Positions 48,420-60,800 of a DNA stretch of 64,000 nucleotides are shown here, one piece after another. The DNA is from Pteria penguin. Lineage: Eukaryota; Mollusca; Bivalvia; Pterioida; Pteriidae. The first letter of the stretch is position 1. Each line of letters opens with the position of its first letter. Made by a program: the position numbers and the translations under genes. Location: contig CM068580.1 of NCBI GenBank assembly GCA_035048485.1, positions 58,047,983 through 58,111,982 of the forward strand, read 5' to 3'. The notes beneath the pieces were generated by a model. That model was not told the origin of the DNA and did not search any database. It worked only from the letters and a program-made list of their open reading frames with translations.

Positions 48420-51400
48420 ATCTAGTGGCTGCTGAATTTATCATTGAGAAGGAGCCTTGTTAACAAACAAGAAGCCAAATGTATTTTTGTGATCTTGAAA
48501 CATCTGAAAAACAGCATTTTCAGTCTTCTAATGTATGCCTGAAAATTGTACCTATGCAAAAGAAAAACCTTTCTGAAGTCATGTCAATGCATACTAGTGG
48601 ATATCATACCAGTGGATATATACTAGTAATGCAAGATACGGATTTTCGTATTTATACCACAAAAAAGTTTTCAATGTAATGAAAACCAGTGGATTATTTG
48701 TGCATCATTCTGTGTGTCAAAATCACCCCAATTCTCAGTAATGGGGAAATCTTGGCAAGTGTGTTCTACAGAAAACTTTAAACTTAATATTTGCCTTAGC
48801 TCTGTGTTAAATGACCTTATACCTCATATTTGGCATGTATCCTCTACATATGAATAACAATCTTATTACCTGATGCTAAATTATGGATTTTGATCATACA
48901 CAAAATAAATATGATTGCATATATAAAGTTAAAAATAACACAACAGCATTGAATCAATTAAACTTTATTAATATAAACGTATCAATGATAAAAGCCCATG
49001 ACCTTAACAAATTAGAAAGAAATATTCATAAATTGTTGATGTTTGTGAAGCGAATAAAAATATCGAATCCTGAACAAGAAATGAATTCTTCTTAAAAACA
49101 AAAACGGTTTAGAAAACTGCTTTTATATCCATCAACAATAACATCATTGGGATAAGAATGATAACTTAGATGTTAAGAAAATTCTCAAACATCTCCATTA
49201 CATTGTGTTTAATGGAGATTGTCCTCAGTGGTACTATAAAGATGTTAGTTACAAACAAACCCAATGCTACTTTTTGTGTTACCTACCTCTGAACACAATA
49301 GAAAGGGCCAGTAAGAATTCCATGATTGCAATTAGGAAGATGTTTGTTTCAACTATGTAAATGTACATGTTAACATTAGCTTTTTTCAGGAAATAGGTTT
49401 TGGTGATAAAAAATTGCAAAATATTTTCCTGAAGCATTATCATTGTAAATCAGAAAATTTACCCCTCCTTGTATGATTTCTTCATACAAAATATTACACC
49501 TGTTAAGCTGAAGGCAATCTTAAACAAAATGTGTCTGTAAAACACTGATGACCCCTGCTAGCAACAATTTGCTTCATAAAGATAAAATTCCTAAAAGCTC
49601 AGAAATATTCTGAATTGTGCATAATTTGTGGGTTTTTTTCCTGATTTTGAAAGATCTTGAGTGTAGCTCAGCAGAACACATGGAAAAATGTACAAGAATA
49701 GTGTGACAAATGAACAGACAGACAGATATGCATACTATGGAAAAAGCGATTTCAAAGTATTGAAAGTGACACAAAAATTAATCTGATAAACATCAAACTC
49801 TGAAAAACATCAAATACAAAATAATTTCTCATTTTCTTCACCAGATTTGCCAAGTCATGAGTATAAAGTACAAATAATACCTATTCACAAATGTAAAACA
49901 ACATGTATATTGTTAAATCACACTATGACAAAACCAAACTATATCAAACTCATTATCTATCACATGTTACAAAATAAGCCATTTTGTAGACAGCTTTTGA
50001 AAAATGAAAATTCCTTGAATCTAGCATCTGTCTTTGGTTGAGAACTTGTATACTGCATCTATGGTCACCATATAATTTTTGTACATTGTACCAGTTCTTA
50101 AATATCCAGATTTGACTAGTTCCTTATCAATAATGATCTGACTTGTGTGAAACATAATGGCTCAGGTGATTAAAACATGTGACAAATCAGTGTTAATATG
50201 ATCATTTTGACAGCATACACCTTATCTGCCACTCACCTGGTATGAAACCTTTGGCCGACAACCTTGGGGGTCCTATGTCTCAATTCAGATTTTGAGCAAA
50301 CACAAGGTATGACATCAAAATGATCATAATTATAACGACTAAATATTTACAAAAACTATCAGTACAAATACAAACGTCTGCACACTAATATTATTACATG
50401 CATTATATTGTTTATATACTAGTAAATCCTTAACAATACTGGTATATACAGATGTCAATGTAGAGTAAAACTGGAATGAAATCAGATATTAAGGTGTTCG
50501 GTAGGAGTACAGAGGTACTTGAGCAGTTTTCGTGGAAACCTGCTATTACAACAACCAAGCTACTAGATTTGCGCCAGTTGAATTTACTTAGGACTTAGTC
50601 TGTAAATTGACAATTCAATCTTTATTGGCTAGACTCTGAAAAATGTTGGTCGGTGTTGCAAGTTTTTGTGATGTTCTTATTATGTGGGGTTTTTTTGTAT
50701 TTTTTTTTCAAATTATCACATTATTTACAGTGCATTTCTGTGGTGACTTCTGTAATACTACTAAGTCAGATCCTTTTATCTTTTACTTTCTTAAAGATTG
50801 CTTTAGTTTAGCAGCTAAACATTTCATGTTAAATGACTGACAGTCATAGTGAATCACAAGGCAGGATGGGAACAATATAAACATAAAGTGAATAAAAAAA
50901 TATATAAAATCACTTCCTGGCTTAGTGAAAATGCATCAAATGGAAAATAATATTGCATTAAGCAATATTGGAATAAGATTTTACATTTCATTAGCAGTTC
51001 TTCAAACATGTATTGCTCAAGATATAGACTTGCAATCTATGAGTAAACAGTAACAAATTTAGTTTCCATTAGCAACATACAGATGAAACATAATGTGACA
51101 ATCTATACATTTAGCTTCTGAAAATTTTATACAAGACATGTGGACATGAGCTACAAATAATATTCTAATTCAAAAGCTTCTGAAAGATGGTGTGGGCTGA
51201 TGAGTATTTTGCATCAAAATACACTTTATAACACAAGACATCTATATACAAAGTGAGTTTACCTTTCAGCAAATGGTCAATGAACACAAAAAAATAAAAT
51301 ATCTAAAAACATGTTCAAAACATAAAGACAGCAAATGTGCACTTCTTGATTTTTACAAAATGCTTACCTATTGAAGCACAGAACTATTGCTTTGCTTACC

Positions 51401-52380
51401 CCCCCCCCCCCCCCCCCCCCCCGATACAGAAAGCATACACTATTGTTTTATATAGTGCAGACTTTACTGATACCTATTTCTTTGCTTTATACAGAGGTCA
51501 CTCTCTGTTGTGGGTCCCTAAAATGCACTGCACACCTATATAGAATGTGCCTGGACCCTGTTCTCTATATTATATCATTTACTGTGCAGAGACCACACTC
51601 TGCTGTACATGAATACCTATAATAGTCTGGTAGTGGTAAGTTTTTGACACTCCCTACTACAATTTGGCTTCTATATGAACACATATTCTTAATTTGAAAA
51701 ATGCGCACCCGATCTATTGTTCCGATAGTCAAATTTACAAACATTTACAGTTTTTTCTTATTTAGTTATCGACATAATATATTATCCAATGAAATACATG
51801 CATGCTGAACGTCACGCCTGAATGGATGCGTATTTGGTCAATAAACTTACTCTGTTCTACTCTACAGCAGACAATCACTTTATCCAATAGGTTTTATATA
51901 CATGAATGACTAAATGAAATGAATATTGATCTTGAGCTTATAAACACACACATATATTCAAATTAGTTTATACATATCAAGAATATTATCATAAAATTAA
52001 TTAATTTCATCACTGACAGCACTTTTCAGAAGGTAAGTAATCAACCATCAATTTTAGACACCAGTTACATTTTGAATGTAGTGTGTATCATCAATATGCG
52101 ACATATAATTAATGTTTTTACTTTTTATGTATTGCATACCTAAAAAAGTATTATCTGAAAAGGAAACACGGCAGCTTGTGCGGAATGTATTTAACATTAC
52201 TGACTGTAACAAAATATCAGAATGAAATAACATTACCGACTATATTCCTAGAAATGAATTAGATTTTAACAATAATACTATATGAAAATGATATGGCACG
52301 ATACTTAGTCTATACTTAATAATGCCGTCATTATGCAGTACGACTATGGTAAGACAGGATGATATGTACATTGTAAACAT
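48420..52380. other. Gene-free AT-rich DNA
   Basis: No exon, RNA gene or transposon recognised except a C run (51399-51422). The short ORFs here lack splice context and recognisable domains. Confidence 0.45.
51399..51422. repeat. Poly-C tract
   Basis: 24 consecutive C. The proline-run ORFs across it are not credible genes. Confidence 0.95.
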
Positions 52381-52394
52381 ATTTTTAATTTTTG

Positions 52395-52535
52395 CCGGTG
52401 CTGTGTCACGGTAGACGTGGCATGTAAAAGATCCCTCACTGCTTTGGGTGGGTCAGTTGCAAAGGTATAAATTTCTAAGCAATGCATAAGGCAGATGTCA
52501 TCACCATATACGTGAAATAATCGTGGACCCCAACA
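52395..52535 (+). mobile_element. Diverged SINE, first family
   Basis: Shares CATGTAAAAGATCCCTCACT GCTTTGGGTGGGTC and CATCACCATATACGTGAAAT with the copy at 47509-47697. Head and tail are not recognisable. Confidence 0.75.
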
Positions 52536-53389
52536 ATCAAATGTAATTTTATCATATCACAATTAAGAAATGAGTATCTTCATTGTTGGTTTTTATGGAA
52601 AATGAAGACAAACACATTAAAAGCAAATTCTATGAACTGCCCAGTGCATCATACAGGCTTCTCATTAAACATCTGTCTCAGTTCTTGGAGAATTTGCTGG
52701 GTTCATTTTCTATGAATACCAACGATAAGTCAATTATTCTTTATACATGTATTTGCATTACTAAATATTTCTGTAAATTATAGTTTGGGATGCTGAAGGT
52801 AAATTTTCTCGTTGCCATTGGAATGGAACCATCCATATATTATAATGTGACATTCAGACAATTTTCACTTATTAACTTCCCGACATCATAAACAAAACTG
52901 TAATTAGTCTGAGTTTTGTCAGACGTAAAATGACATCGTTACAATATTTTGTAGAAGGTTTAACTATAATTTGCCCAACCTCAGTTGTTGTATTTGTGGT
53001 GGTGAGAAATAATATACCATATCTTTTTCCATAAACTCAGGAGATGTAACATTGGATGGCAAACTGATCACCATTCCCTCTAAATTCTTTATGTCATAAT
53101 ATAATTTGACGTTATTTTGATCGATTTGGAGGGAATCTGAATGATTTTGCCATCCCATGTTACAGCTCTGCAGTTAACGGAAAGAAGTCTATTGTACACA
53201 GGAACTGTTGCACGAGCTCCATCCATTATTGTGCATGTAGTATGGTAGTATTCATAGAATATGAACACCACAGTACATTGCATAGTTCATCAAAATCTAT
53301 CGGTAATGGAAATCTTCATCGTATAAATAAACTGATAACATCACTTCGGCAATTTAAACCCAAGTCTGATAATGGTGTTCGTTTATGAA

Positions 53390-53620
53390 TCCGATTTTAC
53401 TCTGGTTAAACCCTTACTTCATCTAATCTGAACATTGAATAATAGCACTTCGGAGCAGTATTTATTTAACAATAATCTTCGATTCTTTCAATAATATTTT
53501 TTTGATAAAATCAGATTTTACCCAAGTTAAATCATTAATTCATCTCAAATAAACCTTAATTGGTAGAATTTCTATGCAGTATTTATCCGAGTTTAATCTT
53601 TCATACTTTCAATGATATAT
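53390..53620. repeat. Diverged tandem duplication, about 122-bp period
   Basis: CGATTTTACTCTGGTTAAAC ... GCAGTATTTATTTAACAATA is followed by CAGATTTTACCCAAGTTAAA ... GCAGTATTTATCCGAGTTTA. Two old copies downstream of the eEF2K stop codon. Confidence 0.6.
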
Positions 53621-54775
53621 TTTATATACATGTACGTATGATATCTAGAAAAGAAATTATTTATTGTAGAATATGCATTGAAAATTTTTTTTTTATGAAT
53701 TTTGTCACAGGTGCAAAAATGATATCAGAATTTCAATAAACATGAAAAAATACAAAAAGAATTGCATAGAACAAAGTCAAAGAGGTCAAATTAGGAAATT
53801 TACAATCTACAATTGAACAACTCTTTTTCCAGTTGAAAGATCGAAATTATATGTATGTATAAAAAAAAACGATTGAAATTAAATATTTCTCCATATCACA
53901 TTCATATGTAATCAATATATGAATCTAATCTATTTTTTCTTTTCTTGAATATCTGAAGTAATGAATCATGTAGCACTATCTACCAAAAAACATCAAACGA
54001 CTGAAAAAAGCTGAGATCAAATCAACACACACATGCATGTTACAAATGTATATCACAAGTGTATCTATATATACAAAATGAAAACTATAAAAATTGTTAT
54101 GACATAAAACACTTAACTCTAACAGAGGTAAAGGTCTGGGAGCATTCAGTTTTCTACATATTATGAATAAGAGATCAAGTGTTGATTCAAATACACATTT
54201 CTCAACACTAAAACTACAAAAAACTTTCTTCCTGAAGCATATGAAACAAAAGATCTATATATGGAATCTATTTTACAAACAACCTGCCACAAAATGTTAT
54301 AAAGTTATACATGAAAGTGCATAGTGAATGACTTTACAGGAAAGTGCACCAGTAACAAGTGTTTACATTGGCTAGTGTACCAGAAAGGTAGAGGCAAGAA
54401 AATCCAGTGAACTATGAATGCAGCAGCACCTCTATTAATTCCAAAGGCAAGGGAACTACATGTAGTATTAACTATCTGTGTAGAGAGCACCAGTGTAAAG
54501 TAAATGTTTCAGTTTAAACTGCCTATTTATAGTGTTTAGATTTGGTGACACTTTACACCAAACAAGAAACGGCGAACTAATTTGACACTCTGTATGGAAA
54601 GTGCTGAACGGAAATTATACTGAATGACTTATAGACTAGTACAGTATTTGTCAATGTAAATTTCATAAGCTGTTGACAGTTTTCCTTCATATTATTTCAA
54701 GAAATGCATTCTTCATATTCAGTTATGCAAGTCCTTCAGTCCAGCTATTAGAATTTGACCATGACCTTTTTTTCC

Positions 54776-54891
54776 CTATTCTTCCTCCTCAATTTCACCA
54801 TACACCTCCTCCGCTAACATGAAGTACTTATTGGCAAGCCGTCCTTTCATTGCAGCCATGGCTGCCTCTGCAGCTTCATTATACAGGTCAC
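54776..54891 (-). CDS. EEF2K: eEF2K terminal exon with stop codon
   Basis: The last coding exon, 116 bp. It completes Gly and reads DLYNEAAEAAMAAMKGRLAN, then KYFMLAEEVYGEIEEEE and TAG. The extreme C-terminus, which helps recruit the eEF2 substrate in vertebrates, is acidic here as well. The acceptor is tttctcaag. A 3' UTR follows toward lower coordinates. Confidence 0.95.
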
Positions 54892-57800
54892 CTTGAGAAA
54901 TAACATTTCAAGTTAAAGTCTACTTTTACGCACAAGAGAAGGCATGATTAAAGATGGCACACATGTATGTTGTTGGAGTGCAATAATAAAAGCTATGCTT
55001 GCCGTCAAATTATGATGTTTATCAACTTCACAAGCACAGATATATGTATAAGGAAAAGGTCAAGGTCAGGATAATATTTGTGAAATGATAATCTAAAGAA
55101 AACATACATTTCATAGTGTACTTCTACCACAATAGTAGCTAGTTATGTATCTTATTACAGAGAGACTTAGTGGCCAAGTAGCTGAATCACTCCACTAACA
55201 TTAGTCTATCACTTTGTTAACTTTGAGTTTGAATCTAGGTTGGGGGTATCTTTCAGTGTATCTGGTTTTTACCAGGTTCTGTGGTTTAAGTTTTAGCTGA
55301 AAACACTTCTCCATTAACAAATTTATTCTTGAAGTCCATACCTGATTTCTGTGGGTCTTTCTCTAGTCCATGACCACCTTTACGATAAAGTTCTGCCTGC
55401 TTTGCCATTAGCTGGTAGGAGGGATCATACATGGTGCAGTCATACTCCCCTCCCTCATCGTGGTCGTCTGTCTTTACAGCTTGTTCATACCAGTACACAG
55501 CATCTTCCCATGATATCTCTCTAAAGTCGTGACAGAAAGCAGATTTATATTCATATGAAAATTGTGTCTTCTTCATCTACAGATTTTTGTTACCTAAATA
55601 TCTATTTGTATTTCTAACCTTCTTTATCATTTTGAAATAGATAACTATTGTTGATTCTCAGTGGTTGAATTAAAGAAACTTGGAATATTTGTTTCTCACT
55701 CCTGTTATATCAATAGTACAGATAAAAATAACTTGATCTACAGGATTGGAAGTATTTCATTGATCCCTGTATAAATGTAATGAATTCTCGTTTAATGTCT
55801 TGGATGTTTTACTGATTGCTCAAACTATTTTTTTGTTTTTGGTCATACAGAAATGTTTGTTGTATCAATCAAAAATTTGCCAAAATATATTCCTTTGATA
55901 TGCCTTCAAATGTAAGTATTTTGAAAAGATAACTTTTGGAATATACAAAATCTAAAATAACTTGAACTGAGTCACTGTGGAACTTGTACGTAGATTGACA
56001 TTTGTGTAACCTTGTAAATTGGGGGCAAGACCAAGTAGCTGTGAGTAGTAATCATCATCTCCTGTCTGGCTAGCTGCAACCACCATAACACATATGCAAT
56101 ACACCATAATATATGTGCAACAATCTATAAACATCATGTATGTGTGCATGTATATGTACAGGTGAACATTTATTCAGAAACTGACCTCTTAGTTCCAATA
56201 CAGGTGCCATCTTCAAATGCCTTTGCCATGAACACCATGGCACCTCTATCTCCTGCCTCAGCGGCATGGGCCATGTAATCTACACCTGCATCTATATTTT
56301 CTGGGGAATCCTGCAGTACCAAGTAATATCTTCATTTGAAGAATTTATTTAATGATATTATTTAAAAGACACATTTACATTAAGAAACACCTTATCTATT
56401 GATATTATTTTTTTTCTATAGAATTTAAATATTCTTCTTCCTTTTGAATAATTTAAGGATTTATTGATAATCTATTAATTTCTTACATTACATAATTTCA
56501 TGACCTAGTATTCTGAAAATATTCCTTAATATGCATTTACATGACACTAAGAATATATCAACCATAGTGCAAATTTTTGTTTGTTTTTGGATTTGTTTCT
56601 CTAACCCAATCTCACAATTTACAATCACTATTTCAATGTTAAATAATGGTATTCGAGGATTTTCTGGAAATTTCTTCCATTAAAAATACAATATGTTCCT
56701 GTTATAAGATTTTATACTTCAATAGATCCGTGAAATAAAACCATAACTTTACTATCTTTATCTGCAGACAAGTATATCTTTACCCCATGATAGTGTCTGC
56801 TACTTAGTGACCTTACCTGAATGGTACAGTTGACCAATACGTCCCTCTCAATGCCAAGGTAAAGCTTGGCCATGGTAAGCATAGCCTCTAATTCTCCAAG
56901 TTCAGCTGCATGTTCTTCATGATATATCGCAGACTCCCAATCAATCTCATTCTCATCTTTGGTTTCACCAGGGGTAAATCTTCCAACTTCATGATACTTT
57001 GCCATTTCATGATGAACCTATCGCAAAAACGATGTATATTCAGAACTGATAATGAATTTAATTGTATTTGAATTAAACTTAGTATGAATCATTATAAGAT
57101 ATAATTAGACCAAATTGCTAAATAGATATTACCTATATTCATACAACATCTTCCAAGATTTTACTGTTTTTAGTTTGTTTCGCAATCTACAATGATCTAA
57201 AGAATATATCTATATTTATCATAGTAGCGGTACCATGCTTCGAACTTTCATTTCTTGCCCAGCATCCTGGCTATGCAGGTTCTTTATCCTAGCCACTGGA
57301 CATACCTCATAGAAGATCAAGCATTCAGAGATTTAAACCCGACTCTATCCACAAACTGAATTCACAAACCAATGCCGATACCGGTAATTAACCATTCATC
57401 AACACTCAGTGCCAGTTGGTCAAAACATTTTTACCTATTGGTTAAGCTACCTTGATGTAAATTTCATATGGCTGTTCATTAAAATGAATAATTTGCAAGT
57501 TCAATTTTCACACTGATTTATAGTATACTTCATACTATTTTAACAGTGATTTGTCAGTTACAGTGACTGCAGAAAATTAGCTTATCATCCATCAAATTCA
57601 AACTCAAGTTTTCTCAAACCTTAATCAAAACCTTAATCAACTGGCACCAAGGTTTATTTAAGCTGGACATCTGACCTTTCCAAGAATTGAGTCTCCTATT
57701 CTGTTGTTCATAAGGAGTCTGAAGTCCTTTTCCATAGCTACACATGATGGCCTAGCTCTCTGTTGGGCCATTCTACTGAATGCTTCTCTCTCCTCCTGTA

Positions 57801-60800
57801 AAACAAACATAGGCATAGATAAAGTGACCTATTTCTATGCAGTAAAACCTGTCTAAAGTTTTAAAGTAAAGATATTTATTGAATATTCTGAATAGGAGCA
57901 TACAGAAATAGTTATTTTCTTGTTGCATAAAAAATATCAGATGCTAAATTTCCCCTTTAATTGCCATAAAACATGTTCTTGTTAACTGTAATAATTGATT
58001 ATAAAAGAAAAACTTTGCCTTCTACTGAATAAAAGTTTAAGTGCACTAACAATAAAAATATCCTAAAAAACTACAAGTAAAGGAATGAAAAGGATAAAGA
58101 TCTATTTAATAGAGAATAATGGCCTTAAAATACTTAGTGTGCGGTTACAAATATGTTGTAGTAGTTGCAAAAGGTTTTTTTTTTTAAATTATCCATGGAT
58201 TTAATTTTTTTTGCCTACATTTGAAACTACTTCTGAACATTTTTCAAGTCACAATCCACACTACTAGTATGTTGCTTTTCTAGAAGTAAGTTTAGATTGA
58301 TACATCAAGAAAGATATGCTAGAAAGAAAAGCCTTTTGTTGAATCTGATCATGAATAAAGCTCCTTTCGACACTGACTGAAAAAACCTTTAATCTGCAGT
58401 ATAGTTTTACTTTCAAGCTTTGTAAAGTAAAGCAATTTTATGTTAATACCGATGTGTTTGGGGCGTCAAAATGACCCAGGGGCAACAATTTACTTATACT
58501 CCATTTACATAGGCTAATTTACACCCAAGTTGCAAATTTTTCCAATGTGCACATTCTGCACATCAATGTAAAATTTGATCAGCTATAGCTTCACTGGTCC
58601 CTAGCATATTTAGCACTGCCACACCTTTGTCTTTTTTAATTTCTGTTAAAGAATTTTTCTTGAATGGGGAAGAAATTCCCCATCATTTAGCAATCAGATT
58701 TTCTATTGTTATAAGTTAATGGAGGGATTTGTAGACCAAAGAAAGGTTCAATGAATGGAACGAAAGGGGTTTTTTTAATCCAAATGACTCAAAATGTATT
58801 GACAAAATTAGTATGAGATGATGTATATTCAATCTATTGTGTAAAGATCTGAATTACGGTACTTTTTCAGTTCTAATAAATGTGTTTGAAAGCCATATCA
58901 TGTGTAAAGATAGCAATAATTGCATATTATGCAGGTAAAATACTGTGCATTCATATAACAAATAATGCACTGGGTATAAACTACATGTGCAAAATTGAAT
59001 TTGCATCTGATCAGAGTAGGTGTAAATTTCCAACTGGGTGTATATACAAGAATGTCCAAGTACATTTGTATATGTGCATATACAAGCCCATGCACAAATT
59101 AACACTCTTGGGCAAAGTTTGTGTATATGCAAAAGTTGCAAAGTGGGTGTAAGTGAGTGCATGTGAATAAGGTGTAAGGATAAGTTCTGTAAAGTGGGAG
59201 AGACATACAGATAAAGAGAGAGAGACAAAGTTACAGACAGATAGTCTGAATCATTCTCACGGTGGGCATGAAAAGACAACTACGCCATAATTAAAAGGGA
59301 AAAATTGTTCCAATGACAGTTTACATTATATTTTTAAGAACATGATATGTATGCAAGTCAAAGCATCAACTGTATTGTGCAGGTGACATACAATATAGTA
59401 TGAGCCTTTTTATTTCATTTTGTATTCTAATTATAATATATATACTAATATAAATTAATAATAATAATGATAATGATAATAATAATCATTTACATGTTGA
59501 ACACTATGTATCATACTGTGTTGCCAAAACCAAACTTAAATCCCATTTTTCACCACATGAAAATGCAATCAGATCCATGTTATATTTACACCACTGTTTA
59601 AAAAATGTGTTACTAAGTAGCCACATTCATATAGTGGTTCCTGTGCTTGTTATTCAGTCAAAAATCAAAATAAATGCACTATGTAAACACTTCAAACATC
59701 TCTCAAAATACACATACTAACAAAATAAGACATTTTGTATTGAAGAAAAAAAGATTATTGAGATACAGCGTTGTGAAATTTATTCATAACAAGCGTTGTG
59801 AAGGAACAAAAGCAAAAGAGATATATGAAAGCAGATTTTAAAGGAAAAGGAGGTACACATAGGAAGATAAACTTGTTAGTATGGAGGCAGCAGCATCATT
59901 ATTGGTACCTACACGTTCCACATGAAAATCCTTAAAGAAAATTAAATTTCAATATAACTAAGTAAAACCATGTTGTACGAATTCTATTTAAATTCTATAA
60001 ACATCATTTAATGTTTTAAACATTGTCAGGGAACAGACAACAGACATATAAATGCAGTTTAATTACCCTAAGATACTACCAAGAAAGATCTCTAAAATCC
60101 CTCTGTACATTAAAGTTAAATTTTGGTAAATTATTCAACTACAAATATTAGACTTGTGAGGAAGGTATCTAAATTTGTAAGAATATTGGTAAACTTTACT
60201 TTTAAATCATTGCCTTAAATATGCAGTTATGATTATTAATCATAAATACAAGCAGAAGATCTTATAAGGCCCCCTGGATCCACTTCAACTTAAAGAGGAA
60301 TTCATATCATATCGAAGTTAGTATTTTAATTTTGTTCAAAGTCAATTACTGAGCCACTCTAGAGGTTCTTGCTGGGTAATATTTATTGGGAGACAAGATT
60401 CTTGTCTCCTGTTCTATTTTAATTCCACAACAAACACAGACTGTCATCATTGAAAAAAAAAACCAAACGAGACAGAAAAATTATATTCTTGATGATGGGA
60501 AACAAATAGAAACATCTTAGACCTTCACCATGTCAATACAGAATCTAGGAATGGAAAGTCAAAAGAATATTCTGACCCTCCATGGCTTACCTCTGCAGTA
60601 ATGGATGATTCTGACTCGCTTTGAACTCTGATTCGAGGTGGTCTGAAAAATGGCTGTACAGGGCTATCAATAGACATGCACTCTTCATCTGTTGTACTGT
60701 CTGGTGTGACATCACTCAACATGGATGATGACCTCTGACGATCCAGGAATCGGGTTATGTCAATTTTATCTGAGGTTGGAGAGAGCGACAAACAATGCTC

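Noticed and set aside
51337..51622. Proline-run proteins across the poly-C tract
   Set aside because: Open in more than one frame only because of the C run; no other coding support.
55952..56149. An extra eEF2K exon on the minus strand (QTGDDDYYSQLLGLAPNL)
   Set aside because: Exons 56310-56186 and 55520-55342 join perfectly in phase and match the family without it; its reading frame does not fit between them.
58854..59279. A 141-codon minus-strand frame inside an eEF2K intron
   Set aside because: Low-complexity Leu/Ser/Tyr-rich sequence from TATA/CACA-like DNA; only the possible 21-bp microexon within it has splice and phase support.
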